Below the pieces are notes generated by a model that was given only the letters and a program-made list of their open reading frames with translations, did no database searches and had not been told where the DNA came from. Shown here one piece after another: positions 12,089 to 64,000 of a stretch of DNA of 64,000 bases. Source of the DNA: Glandiceps talaboti (lineage: Eukaryota > Hemichordata > Enteropneusta > Spengelidae); NCBI RefSeq assembly GCF_964340395.1, contig NC_135564.1, positions 13,024,391 to 13,088,390 on the forward strand. Reading direction: 5' to 3'. The position numbers and the translations under genes are program-made. Numbering within the stretch: position 1 is the stretch's first letter; each line of letters starts with the position of its first letter.

Positions 12089-13183
12089 ATTACTAAGAAT
12101 GTCCTCAGTCTGTGAAACAGCTCAGGTACACTGGTAAGACTACGGATTGAACCAAATGTGCCAGGGACAGGTTTGAACCAAATGTGCCAGGAACAGGTTT
12201 GAACACGGCAGTTATGATAAAGTAGGATAATTCTTCAATCAAATATAGAATAACAACTTTCTGCATTCCTTGTAAACTAATAAAATCGTCCATTTGTGAA
12301 CTTTAAGCTTCACATTTCTTTGAAGTCAAGGAAAAATCTATATAATATTATCTTCAAACATCGAGGTTTTTTGGCAGAAACAGGGAAAGGGGTCACTCGT
12401 GCGCGCGATAAAATGGAAAGCAAATGACAATATACGAAGCCTGGGAAATAGAGGTAAATAAAGGCATCGAGACTGTACGTTCCTACATCAGATTTTAACT
12501 GATTGATTAAAAGATTGCACAGCCACAGCAATTTGTGAATAACACTTTCAGATACAGTTACATTATACGAATAACAGACCCACTTGTAAGCAATATTGAT
12601 CGGCATACTGTATTTATCACAGTTTAGATTGATTGCAGTTATAGACACTTATTGTGTGTTTAATTTGCTAGGTTTGGGGTGTATAAATTATAATTATTAT
12701 GTTGATATCGATTGCTCTAAACAATGCAAATGAAAATTTATGATCATCATACAGTGGCATGGGCAAGTACTAAACATACCCGTGTGGGTCATGAGCTGAC
12801 ATGGTTTTGTAAACTCACTGCAGAGTCGTGTAAACGCAGGCCTCCAACATGCCGCAATCGTTTGCAAAAGAAGAGTCACAAGAGGGCGCACCCCATGGGG
12901 AAAATGATGGATACAATCACACATCATCAAACAACAAAATGTGGCTAAAACAACTTTGTGGGTTTCTAAATAAGATGTGAAATAGTTACAAAATGCTTTA
13001 ACTGTTTGAGAATGCTACCAACTCTTGCAGTAGGACACTGGGGAATGAGATTTTCAAAGTTGCTCAACTATATATCGTGGCGATAGCGGCCTTTACTTCA
13101 CGTGCTTCTGGTCTAAAAGCTACCTCTGAACAGCGCTTCTAGTGGCCAAACTATACAATCGTTTGTTTTTCTGATTACCTGCA

Positions 13184-13256
13184 CAATACTACTTATAATC
13201 GCATACTGATATCGAGGGCCGAAGACGATATCAGTATGCGATTATAAGTAGTATTG
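13184..13256. repeat. Perfect hairpin, 31-bp arms, 11-nt loop
   Basis: Left arm 13184-13214 and right arm 13226-13256 are exact reverse complements; the loop is AGGGCCGAAGA. Pairing continues outward two more base pairs after one mismatch. No nearby gene. Confidence 0.95.
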
Positions 13257-13344
13257 CGCGGGATCGGAGCACGGCAACGACTTAAGTTTAGATAAAACGT
13301 AGGGGAAGAAAGGTGCGAGCGACTGTCGACAGACGAAGTTACAT

Positions 13345-13502
13345 GATTGTAACCAATCAGTTTGAGTGTTCATTTACATAATGACTTCACTTGAATCAAA
13401 TAGTCTGGCAGTGTTACTACTCCCCATTGTAACCAGTTTGAGTGTTCACTTACACAATGACTTCATTAGAATCAAATAGTCTGACAGTGTTATTACTCCC
13501 CA
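13345..13502 (+). repeat. 81-bp tandem duplication, two units
   Basis: ATTGTAACC...CAGTTTGAGTGTTCA...TTACTCCCC occurs twice, at 13345-13425 and 13426-13502, with a few differences and a small deletion in the second unit. Confidence 0.85.
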
Positions 13503-13551
13503 AACCACATAAACTGGTTGCCATTGATAGCATTACAAACAGTTAGTGAGA

Positions 13552-13634
13552 TAGTCTGTAAGGTACACCATGACATATCACACATTGGTCAACACCTCTC
13601 AGAGACAGGAGGCTGGAACGACATGACATATCTA
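13552..13634 (+). mobile_element. 83-bp TIR element with 9-bp target duplication
   Basis: Left end TAGTCTGTAAGGTACACC matches the family at 51065-52272 and 4144-4223; the right end is worn. TTAGTGAGA flanks it at 13543-13551 and 13635-13643. The surrounding repeat also occurs at about 42011-42095 with a single TTAGTGAGA (42039-42047) and no insert, so that locus is a paralogous empty site and confirms both borders. Confidence 0.85.
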
Positions 13635-14109
13635 TTAGTGAGAAAGTGAAGTAAATCACAGATTGTGATGTAAACAGGCTAACAGACTGCAAGAAATGAA
13701 TCAAGAAATACACCAGTCTTCAAACAATAGACATTTATTTCCATCAAAACAGTGTTGTATTCTTTTGTATTCTTCAAATAAACAATCATTAAATCATCAT
13801 AAACTGTCAACTGTATATAAGCTATATAACGTATAAACAGAAAAGAGTGGATAGCTGAGTCCAAATTTGGACTTCAAAAATATTCGAAAGATAAGTGTAT
13901 ATATGTGTTTGTGTCAAGCTGTGTGTGCATGTCAGTAAAGAAGTATGTATATTGTCAAGTCAGTACATCATGATTTTAAACAGGCAACGTGACAAGTTTG
14001 ATTCATTCTTCTCCACAGAGTAACTTTATATCATGGTTTTCTCTTCAGGACATATCATACTCCCTCTGGCCTCAACTTAAATTATGAGAATTCCCTAACA
14101 TTCAGCTTT

Positions 14110-14520
14110 CATGATATATCATGCCCCCCCCCCCTCCCCTCATCCACCTTTCATGACAAACAGTTTCGCTCTCTGCCCTTAAATTGACACTTCCCTCACA
14201 CTATTTCATGACATATCAAGCTCGCACCTCTAACTTAAAGAGACTTCTCCCAGCCATCTTTCATGACATACAGTGCCCCTCTCCTCTACATTATCATGAC
14301 ACTTCCCTCACTTTTTCATGACATATTGTGCCCCCTCTCCCCTACATTATGACACTTCCCTTACTTTTTCATGACATGTTATGCCCCCTCTCCCCTACAT
14401 TATGACACTTCCCTTACTTTTTCATGACATGTTATGCCCCCTCTCCCCTACATTATGACACTTCCTTTACTTTTTCATGACATATTATGCCCCCCTCTCA
14501 TCTACATTATAGCACTTCCC
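14110..14520 (+). repeat. 53-bp minisatellite
   Basis: Repeated TTTTTCATGACAT...TATGCCCCCTCTCC...CTACATTATGACACTTCCC units; the central units are 53 bp apart, the outer ones degenerate. It lies just downstream of the UBE2C stop codon. Confidence 0.8.
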
Positions 14521-14913
14521 TAACACTACTTCATAGCTCCTGAGTCCCCCCAAAAATCATTAGTGATGACACTTCGTTCACATTATTATAATACCAGAAG
14601 AAAGAAGAAAGGAGAAAGAAAGAAATGTACTATCAAGCATAAACAGATAGACAAAAGAGAGATATCATTCAATAAATAATACTTTATCCACATGAACCAC
14701 TAGAATCCATCTCTACTCATAACTTTGTGTTTAGTGTATCGGTATAAATTTTCGATGTTAAAGACATGATAGTTATTGTTTCCCATACTATTGTCATCTT
14801 TATCAATGAATTGTGAGATAATTATTGGTTTTTAATAACAAAGATTAGTAAGCCCTGATATAGTTCAATTCTACACCTGTGTAAACTTAGTTTTCATATG
14901 TCTTGCGAGTTCT

Positions 14914-17900
14914 TCATTTTTTCTTAAGCACATCTTTTGCATATCTTTCATGGAGGTATTTTTTGTATGTTGTTTGATTCTCCCAGAGTTCTGCTGCATT
15001 TACATTTAATGGGCTCTCATTGTTAGGTTCTGAAAGGAAAAAAAAAAAGTAAGTATAATTAAAACCAATGCCATTGGTTCCTAAAACTACCAATATTATA
15101 GACTTCATCCAATCACAACTTTCATTGGTCTAACAAAATGAAAACTGTCATTGGTCTAATGAAATGAAAACTATCATTGGTCTAACGAAATGACAACTTT
15201 CATTGGTCTAATGAAATGACAACTTTCATTGGTCTAATGAAATGAAACTATCATTGGTCTAACAAAATGAAAATTATCAGTGGTCTAACGAAATGACAAC
15301 TTTCATTGGTCTAATGAAATGACAACTTTCATTGGTCTAACGAAATGAAAACTATCATTGGTCCAACAAAATGAAAACTATCATTGGTCTAACAAAATGA
15401 CAACTTTCATTGGTCTAACAAAATGACAACTTTCATTGGTCTAACAAAATGAAAATTATCATTGGTCTCACAAAAATGACAACTTTCATAGATCTCACCC
15501 AATCAGAACTTTTATTGACCTCATTCAATCACTACTTTCATTGGTCTAATGAAATGACAACTTTCATTGGTCTAATGAAATGACAACTTTCAATGGTCTA
15601 ATGAAATGACAACTTTCATTGGTCTAATGAAATGACAACTTTCATTGGTCTTAGGTAAGGATAATATCCAATGGTCACATCTAACAAAATTATAACTTTC
15701 ACTGCTCTAACAAAATTATCATTGGTTTAGAGAAATGACAACTTCAGCAACTGTTCTAATGAAATGACAACTACCATTGGTCTAATGAAATGTGGACAAT
15801 ATCAATAGTCTAATATAATAACTTTCATTGATGTTACCGGAGTAAAATGATGATCCTAGACATAACCACTTTTTATCAGATTTTTTCAAAATCATCATTA
15901 CATGTAAAACTTCTGAAACATCAGATACTCTTTTTTTAATAGTCACACTGATTTGGCAGCCATATTGGCTCATTTAAAACCATCACAATCTTCTCAAGAA
16001 CCTGTGAACAGAACTATGATATGTCACATAATTTAAAGCTAGTTATCTGTGTATTAACTTTACCTGCAAGTAGACTTTGAATTGACAGTAAAATGGTTTG
16101 GACATCATATAACGCAGACCACTTTTCTTTCAAAATGTCCAGGCAAATATTTCCATACTGGTCTACATTTGGGTGGTAACAGGGTGTGGAAAATTTAACA
16201 ACAGGTGCAGCATAGGGGTAATTACTGGGAAACTCTAATGACAACTTATATTGCAATCCCTCGTAGACCTAGAATAAATGGAAAACACATGGAAATACAA
16301 TTGTGTTAGATGTACAGATATTCAACGTATATACCTGCACTAAAACACCTACATGGTAATCAGAAGACAGCAAAACAATTTTAGCCCCAACAGCACAGCC
16401 ACTGCCAGGAAGGGATAGAGTAATAGCTTCTGTTCATCAGTGTGTATCTGAGTATGCAGTCTGACGCTGGAGGAAGCTAGATGTAAGCTGTGAGTACGTA
16501 CATGGTAGTAATATGACTGGTACACAGTGGTAGTGGTCACAGAAAAACTTTTTGGATGTTGATACAAAAATTCTGGAAGCAAATTTGATACTTTGTGAAC
16601 TAAACACACATCTTGTCATCAATGAATCATAGTACAGGCTTGGTCTCATTATGACATACAAACGTTACATGTGACAGTCATGACTGAAAAAAAACCACAT
16701 CGTTAGTCCGTGACTGCCAGTGCTATCAGAACTTCAAATCTTTTGAATTTTTGTAGCACCAGATGATAAAATGTAGCAATACAATGTTAGTTAGATTATT
16801 ATCCAGCTTAGCAACATTTTGTTCAGGTTTCATGATTTTCATTGCAATCTAAAGTGCTACCACAAACTGTCACCATTTGACTTCCAACTTGCAGAATTTC
16901 ATCTTGTATAAATCACTAAGTCCCATTTTCTACATTGTGACAGTAAATTACTTGAACCAAGTTTGGGTGTGATTTTCACTGAATGCAATGTTGTAAGACA
17001 ATCACTTACTGTGCCCTCTGCTCCATGTATCGTTCCAATCCATTTAAAGATATTATCACTGTCAGGAAAAGCTGAAATACCTTTACTGCCAGACATCTGA
17101 ATTCAACAGAAATTCATTATTATTCAACAGTTTACAGGCCACAATCAAACAGAACAGCAAAAATAAAAAAATACGAAGACTCAAATGTACTGAACTAGTC
17201 TAGAGGCTATACATGGCTTCAAATCTCAAGATATCTCTTCATCCTGCCTAGCTCAATGAGAAATCATGACCCGAAAATTGTTCATGAGTAAACCTCTAAC
17301 TGGTGTAACAGTAAGTAAATGATCCTGATCTGACAAATATACCATACTTGGACATTATATAACTGCCCCAGTAAACATTAACTTATTATTGAGCAGAATT
17401 ACAAAGAACTGTTGTTACACTCTGTGTGGGTGGCTTTGTTTGAATTTGAAATATCACCTCAGTACCTCATTGAGCTTAGTCTACCTGTAGACTATTGCTA
17501 CTACACTATCCTAACTGACATTTTCATTTTTTGAATTTTCGCTGGTCCTCATCTACGGGATCACAGCCGTGTTTCACTGGTCTATGCCCCCCCCCCCCCC
17601 CCCACCACACATATAACATGTGCAAGGCATTTGATTAGCGTATATTTGAATACAATAAAATAATGGATATATAATCCCAAAATTTTCAGCATGGACCATT
17701 GGATGCTATGACTACATCAATGGTTTGAGTAGTTAGTATTTTACCCTACTGTGTCTCAGATAGGAACTATAAAGAATGGTTGCATTTTTACATGTGTTTA
17801 TGCACATGAGGCTCAGGCTCAGTTATGTTTGTTTACAAAAACAAACAAACAAACAAACAAACACAAAAAAATAAATAAAAAAATATAAAAAATACTGACA

Positions 17901-18793
17901 AACATCAACTACAGAGTAACCATAAACCAGTATCAACTAATGTTTTTGTATATTTTCCAGGTTCATATATGCGAAATGGTCACAATATGTACCGTTTCAC
18001 ATATAGGAACATATACTAATTCTTGTTGCAAGGAAACATTATTGTTAATATTGGTTCGTGGTTACTCTGTTGTTGATGTTTGTTAGTATTTGTTATTTAT
18101 TTTTGTAAACAAAACTAATTGAGCTGTGGTGCATGACAATATAGTTGGTTGTTTGTTCACTCTTTGCTGACAGTGCAGTGAGTCATCTACTTACCATAAG
18201 ATTCATCAGTTCTTGTTGTAATCTATGGAAAGAAAAGGAACAGATGTGTAAACCTTGTAATAATATACTATACCTACTACCTAGCTTTGTATCATTGATT
18301 TTATTGATTTTTTTCAGATCATATTTATAATATTACGTTACGGCCATGAATAAATACAACACACAAAAACTGCAATCAGTCAGTCAGCCACGGTAGTTGC
18401 TATGCTATTTCTAAATTATATAATATACCGTTAGGTATTGCATTTTTAAATTTTTTTTTTTTTTTACACTTTTACAGGATTTAGCCGTGATTGCAAAGTT
18501 GTACAAAGTTACAACTATCTGGATGCAATGGTGTCAGGAAACATACACCAAAATTCCTATCCTATTCCCCCCCCCCTGTTTTCAACGTCCAAAATTATAT
18601 TTCCTCAAGTATGTACATGTTGCATATTGGTGTAACTGAAGGTAACACAACAGACAATACGTCAACATGCGCATGCACAATGCAATGCTTACCTTTTGCT
18701 GACGGAGTGCGTGTCTTTTTTGTCTGGTCCAGACGATCCTGCTGCCTTAACTCGGGTGGTTTGCCGAGCAGGGTCAATATTCTGTGAAGACAT
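14914..18793 (-). CDS. UBE2C: Ubiquitin-conjugating enzyme E2 C (UbcH10)
   Basis: The E2 that starts ubiquitin chains on APC/C substrates to drive mitotic exit. Five exons in coding order: 18693-18793, 18195-18222, 17010-17096, 16064-16268, 14914-15029; 178 aa against 179 in human. The N-terminal extension ([20 protein letters not shown]) leads into [11 protein letters not shown], then [19 protein letters not shown]. The UBC core has HPN at 104-106 and catalytic Cys114 in [18 protein letters not shown], the same position as human Cys114. The C-terminus ([19 protein letters not shown]) is typical, so the enzyme looks active. Exon 2 is only 28 bp. The start codon is 320 bp from the AFG3L2 start on the other strand, so the promoter is shared; it contains CCAAT boxes and a CHR-like site. 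Intron 4 holds an ATTGG minisatellite. Confidence 0.96.
15109..15790 (+). repeat. 26-bp ATTGG minisatellite in UBE2C intron 4
   Basis: More than 20 imperfect units of ACAACTTTCATTGGTCTAATGAAATG, with AACTATC, TTATC and AACA variants. Nearly every unit keeps ATTGG, the reverse of CCAAT. The array fills most of the 5' half of the intron in plus coordinates, starting about 80 bp from exon 5. Confidence 0.92.
17190..17490. repeat. Dispersed repeat related to the AFG3L2 intron 8 array
   Basis: A single copy of the repeat seen at 26380-26960: shared blocks CTCAATGAGAA, CATGAGTAAACCTC, TTGGACATTAT and GTTTGAATTTGAAAT. Its ends are inverted relative to each other (CTAGTCTAG...TCTCAAGAT), suggesting a TIR element. 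It lies in UBE2C intron 2. Confidence 0.6.
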
Positions 18794-19113
18794 GATGCCG
18801 ACAGATCTGTAAATGACAATTCACGAACGATATTTATGAAATAACGTCGTAAGTTTTCTTCCCTGGCGATTTCTCGCTCCTGTTCTTACTAAAATTCTAC
18901 GAGTGATTTAAATCTTGGGCATCCGGTGTGTCTGGCCAATCATCTGTGTCCTAAGAAAATAAAATCATAACCAATAGCAATACTCGTTACATCGCAATTT
19001 GGGAAAGCGCCCTCAATATATGTAACATTGCAATGCAGCCGCCATGACACTGCATCTATGAAGCAGTCGACCAACATGACTTTTATGAAATATATTATTA
19101 ACAGTTGATCAAA
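18794..19113. promoter_or_regulatory. Divergent promoter, UBE2C / AFG3L2
   Basis: The 320 bp between the two start codons must serve both genes. CCAAT boxes lie at 18936-18940 and 18971-18975 (35 bp apart; ATTGG when read toward UBE2C), and TTTAAA, a known variant of the cell-cycle homology region (CHR), at 18907-18912, between them and the UBE2C ATG. Paired CCAAT plus CHR is the layout of NF-Y/DREAM cell-cycle promoters, which fits UBE2C. No TATA box is evident. Confidence 0.6.
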
Positions 19114-33131
<14,018 letters not shown>

Positions 33132-34354
33132 TTATCGAGAAAAGACATTTGTAAATTCAGTCCACACGTGCATTTGTTGATAATGATAAGATTTGAAGCT
33201 TCCTGTGTTCGGCGTACTTCTTAATTATCTACACCATGTTATGTATAATGAGCTTTCTAGTAAGACCTCGACTTTTGACCTTGACCTCTATCTGCAAGGT
33301 CAAATAGCCAAAAATCATCACAGTGCTCGTGAATAACTCTGATGTGTATGGGCTGATTTCAACCAAACTTAGCACAAATGTCAGACTTACACTTGTAGCC
33401 AGGGACCATGGGATATCTATATCAAGACACTTTAGGTCTTTCCATTGCCTAGACTTGTGTACCTGTGTTATATACATCAGCCTTCAATACAGGCGAAGAT
33501 TTTAATTTGCTTTAAAAATGAGAATTTGTTGTTGTTTCTGTGCTGTATATGGTTTACGATGGTTAATATACGTAGCTGATCATTTTCAAAGTTCAGGTTT
33601 ACTTCATCATGTCACATCGCTGTATTTCATACTGCATGTATGGAAAGTGTGTTTTTCATAAATAGGAAGTACAGGTTTAGTCGTATCTGCTCCTTTCTGA
33701 GCTCTGCTTTGTCAAGAGACACCATGCTATTGTACTTTTATCAATGTACTAATTACAGTGCGACTGTTCACATGACAGACTTGGTAGAACTATTTCTAGA
33801 ACAACTGAAACAAAATGGAGTATCACATAGGATGAGAATTATGCTTTGATTTTGTATAAAGAAGTAATAAAAAAGTTGAAAATCCAGATTTCACAAACTG
33901 TTTGGAGTCACTTCATGTTTTATTCATAGCAATGAGTCAATTCAAATGAAAGATTGGATTTTTTGAATTTTACATACTTGTCGGATTTTGCAGAAACAAT
34001 TATTGTATAGGAAATGGGTTCTTCCCATCAATGTAATCACTGGACTTTTCCAACTGTAATTTATCATGAGTGGCCTTGTATATTGGTAGAAAGAGTGAAT
34101 CAGGCAAAATGAGGGATTCCGCATCAGTTCACCTAAACTGCCACGGACACAGACTATATTGCCAGTTGATTTAAAAGTGAAAACGCACACTTGCCACAAA
34201 ACATTTATGATAAGAAAGGAGAGTTAGAGCTTTGATAGTTTCATGAACTTTAATGTTTGACAACTGACATATCATCTCGTGTGTTCTATTTATGTTCAAC
34301 TTATACCAGCATAGGACAGTATTAAAGCTGGCTGTAAATTCAAACAAGATTTGA

Positions 34355-34607
34355 GGTATGTAATTATTAGGGTCCTGGAATTGATGAAGTGCATGTAAAA
34401 GTGCTAAATGCTCAGTTTGTAGAAAAAGGCGAAGTGAGAATGGCAAAGTGAGTGTCAAACTACGTGAAATTTGCTCAACACTCACTTCGTAGAAAATGGC
34501 TACAAAGTGAGCAGTGAGCACTTCCACGTCCAGTTTGATGCTTACTCTGCCATTCTCTACAAAGTGAGCGTTGACCACTTTGTCAATTTTAGGACCCTTA
34601 CATACCT
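34355..34607. mobile_element. TIR element GGTATGTAA...AGGGTCCT
   Basis: Long imperfect inverted arms: GGTATGTAATTATTAGGGTC on the left, inverse of GACCCTTACATACC on the right, with GAGAATGGCAAAGTGAG mirrored as a TAGAGAATGGCAGAGTAAG block. Non-coding. Confidence 0.65.
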
Positions 34608-35089
34608 GAAGATTTCAAAGATTTTTAGTGTCTGTTAATTCCAGGCTCAAGCTACCAAATACATGTATTTTGACCACAAGGCGAGCGTATACAGCTGTGA
34701 TAGCTACAATTAATATTCTTCTGGAGGGTGTGTGTTATTTTCATATGGGGATTTTGCCCTGAACAGTATGATCTATAACACTAAATTTCTACACAAATTA
34801 CTCGCATTTCAAATTTGGTGATGATGTTACTGTATTGCAGTTATTTGCATTGTGTATTGAAATTTCAGTCAAGTGAATTGACAAAAAAAAAATCTTTTGG
34901 ATAAATGACAACCAAATAAAATTACACTGAAAATTATTGTACTAGGTCTATCGTATCACCTCTTTGTTTATCTATCTGTGGATTCATCACATATTAATCC
35001 TCATTTTCCCCAACTTGCACTTAGTTGTGTACAAACAAATACCTCCTAAGAAGAATGAGGATGAAATTGGTCTTTATTATAGGAATGTG

Positions 35090-35290
35090 ACAGACAACAC
35101 TAATACCAACAACTGTTTTTTGCTAAGGTTGGAGGTTGGGGAACCCCGGTATTAGAAAGGGAGAAAGGGGTAACAATGGCAGTGTTTCCCCATACAGTCT
35201 ATGGTAATTTTGTTTGGGAACCCATGTAAAATGACATGGGAACCCTGGTAGATTTTACCTACTAATACCACCATTATCAAAAACACTGAA
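35090..35290 (+). repeat. Dispersed repeat (same family as 22199-22371)
   Basis: Contains GGGAGAAAGGGG, GGCAGTGTTTCCCCAT and TAGATTTTACCTACT; see the nested copy in AFG3L2 intron 2. Confidence 0.65.
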
Positions 35291-36350
35291 CAAACGTGAA
35301 CCATGTATACATAAAGACCAAAATTAAGGATACAATTGTACATATCTGTACACATCTTCTGCAATAAAAAAAGTACAAAAATAGCAATGTTCAATTGTTG
35401 AATATAATTATTATTATAACTAACCTAGTGATGCTCTGTTAACAGGGTGAAAACTGGTCAGAACTTTTGGAAACCTTTAGAGTTGAGGTTTTTTAATACT
35501 AGCCAGTTTTCATCTGTGTAGTTGTGTAATCATTGATTGCAAAGAAATTGTACAGAGTACCACTAGATGGAGGATCAACTGTCTATGACTAGACCAAATA
35601 ATCAGTTGTTTTGTGGCAAATATGATTGGGGAAACCACATCTAACCTTTTGTTTTGAATTTCATGTGTGTAGATATGAGGTGTTCAACTGTACTGTTGAT
35701 AATAGTATTTGCCATCTACAATAAAACTAATGTTTTGTAGTACAAATTATTTTGTGTAGGTTTATACTGATTTGTTAGATCTATCTTATAGGTATTGCCA
35801 TGCTGCATGTCAAGAAGGCTGGTCCAGTAAGATAATGTTTTAATATGAGATGGGATTGCATTGCATTGACACAGGCAGTCTGTAAAAGACTCCCAACAGT
35901 TTTTTTTACAAGGAAAGCAGTAGTCCTGTAGGCTATAGGTGTGTGTGTGTGTGCATGTGTGTGTGCGTGTGAGCGTGCGTGCGCGCATGCGTGCGTGCGT
36001 GCGTGTGTGTGTGTGTGTGTGTGTGTTAATTTTAGACTTACAAAGTAAGATACAGAAGAGTCTGACTAGGTTATCAGGATTAAAATATTGATATTTTATT
36101 GAAACGTGACCCTGGTAAAAATGATCACTTATTACACCAACTTTACAATAAACCATGTTTTCTAATGTTTATTTATTCAAAGTTGACTTTGGAAATTTAA
36201 AAGTAAACTTATAAAATGTCACTTGATTGATGTAAACTTTGATGCATACAGCTTCTGTTTTCAAAGGGCAGCTACAAAGTTGATCAAGTTTATCAGATGT
36301 AGTATTCCCCTTGAAATTGTCAAAAGTAGACACATCAAAATCACTTGGTG

Positions 36351-55069
<18,719 letters not shown>

Positions 55070-55441
55070 TTTGATTTATGTAAACTACCACGCGAAAGTC
55101 ATACAGGCAGTCAAAACGCTTTTCTTGTGCCTCTCTAGCACTCGCACGCTTCCCACATGGCAAGTCACCCACTTCCGGTTTGCCAAAAGACCCCCTAAGT
55201 AAGCCTTTTTTTACTCTTGGGTCGAAAGGTCAATAAAATGTCGGATACTATAATTCCAACATCATATTGTTCAGCTTAGATTACTACCATATTGTAAAGC
55301 ACGGAAACTTTGCACTGTAGGGCACAAAAACTAAGTATTTACTGTTACAGATTGTGCATAATCCTGTTTTTGATCGATAAAGTGCATATAATCTGCTAAT
55401 GATTTTTAATCTGCACTTAAAGGGTCTTAAATTCTTGCAAA
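55070..55441. promoter_or_regulatory. Divergent promoter, WDR36 / BBS4
   Basis: The 372 bp between the two start codons. CACTTCCGG at 55170-55178 is a perfect ETS/GABP-type site (CCGGAAGTG on -), common in TATA-less promoters of ribosome-biogenesis genes. No TATA box seen near either start. Confidence 0.55.
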
Positions 55442-63511
<8,070 letters not shown>

Positions 63512-64000
63512 GATCCATGGAATGGCTCAAAATACCGTAATCCATGTAAAAGCCACCTACTGCAGCCAAACGTAATCACGGCAGTTTGATATCAATGAGT
63601 GCAGTGGTATCACTCTAGCAAGAGCATTTTTGACAAGATTTAAACAAATTGAAAATATTAATTGACATGTTGGTATTAATCTATCATTGACCTTGGTATG
63701 ATTAAACACAGGAGAGTGGCATCATTGATAGCTTTATCACATGTATCTTGACCTGTAAAATATTAGGTTTACCAATCATGACTGGATGGTTATAGTCCAT
63801 GGTAAGTCCCATACAGTGTTTTTATTCATCTAGATTTATACATGGTATATTTTTTAGATATGTCAGTGTTCACTTATCTTCATTACAGAGTGATTGTATG
63901 TTGTACATCACCAAGGCATTGCCATCACCATCATCCATATGTAACCTCCTATATGCCGCAATAGTAGTTTTAGTTTGTTTATATCTGTCTTAGCTTATTG
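63512..64000 (+). other. BBS4 3' flank
   Basis: Presumably the BBS4 3' UTR and downstream sequence to the window edge. No clear AATAAA and no second gene seen. Confidence 0.4.

Larger units (their letters stand above)
12089..14913. other. Intergenic region with repeats, no gene seen
   Basis: Contains a 26-bp direct duplication (about 12154-12206, motif CCAAATGTGCCAGG), a perfect hairpin (13184-13256), an ~81-bp tandem duplication (13345-13502), an 83-bp TIR element (13552-13634) and a 53-bp minisatellite (about 14110-14520). The part next to 14914 should include the 3' UTR of UBE2C, which reads leftwards. No recognisable exon. Confidence 0.5.
33132..36350. other. Convergent intergenic region between AFG3L2 and WDR36
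   Basis: Holds the 3' UTRs of both genes (exact ends not visible), a TIR element (34355-34607), a dispersed repeat (35090-35290), a second repeat shared with 63005-63100 (35432-35520; CTCTGTTAACAGGGTGAAAA) and a GT/GC microsatellite (35938-36027). No exon found. Confidence 0.5.

Noticed and set aside
15109-15790. CRISPR-like array of ~26-bp repeats
   Set aside because: The units are contiguous with no unique spacers, in an animal intron; it is a minisatellite.
36169-36350. Coding frame continuing past the WDR36 stop
   Set aside because: It belongs to a different frame; the genuine last exon ends at the stop at 36351-36353 after LSYLKNAVL.

Overview
This window is nuclear DNA from an invertebrate animal. 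It is AT-rich and carries intron-rich genes whose reconstructed proteins align over nearly full length with well-known bilaterian families. Splice sites are GT-AG with one GC-AG exception. The gaps hold SINEs, short terminal-inverted-repeat (TIR) elements, minisatellites and long microsatellites. I cannot fix the phylum; a deuterostome invertebrate or a lophotrochozoan would both fit.

Layout. WDR45 (WIPI4, autophagy) is on + at 944-7323, in 9 exons. A gap rich in mobile elements follows, with one unrecognised candidate membrane protein on - at 11060-12088. UBE2C (APC/C ubiquitin-conjugating enzyme) is on - at 14914-18793, in 5 exons, head-to-head with AFG3L2 (mitochondrial m-AAA protease) on + at 19114-33131, in 16 exons. 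WDR36 (UTP21, small-subunit processome) is on - at 36351-55069, in 21 exons, head-to-head with BBS4 (BBSome subunit) on + at 55442-63511, in 13 exons. A single-exon TRIM-NHL gene on + (39615-41816) is nested inside WDR36 intron 17. I placed every exon by hand; summed exon lengths are multiples of three (351, 178, 798, 897 and 514 aa) and all phases agree across introns.

The genes are not one pathway; they are housekeeping genes. The two divergent pairs share promoter intervals of 320 and 372 bp. The first has two CCAAT boxes 35 bp apart plus a TTTAAA (CHR-like) element, the kind of promoter expected for the cell-cycle gene UBE2C. The second has an ETS-type site.

The most unusual observations are these. 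(1) Two separate tandem arrays inside WDR36 introns are each built from the 3' end of the preceding exon plus its own 5' splice donor, giving runs of decoy splice sites (52859-53268 and 37021-37289). (2) A TIR transposon family with 9-bp target duplications has a 1.2-kb member carrying the start of a RecQ-type helicase gene facing a cysteine-rich reading frame, plus members of only 80 and 83 bp; for one of these an unoccupied paralogous site lies elsewhere in the window. (3) Two near-perfect hairpins have 31- and 34-bp arms. (4) A 26-bp minisatellite of ATTGG units fills a UBE2C intron.
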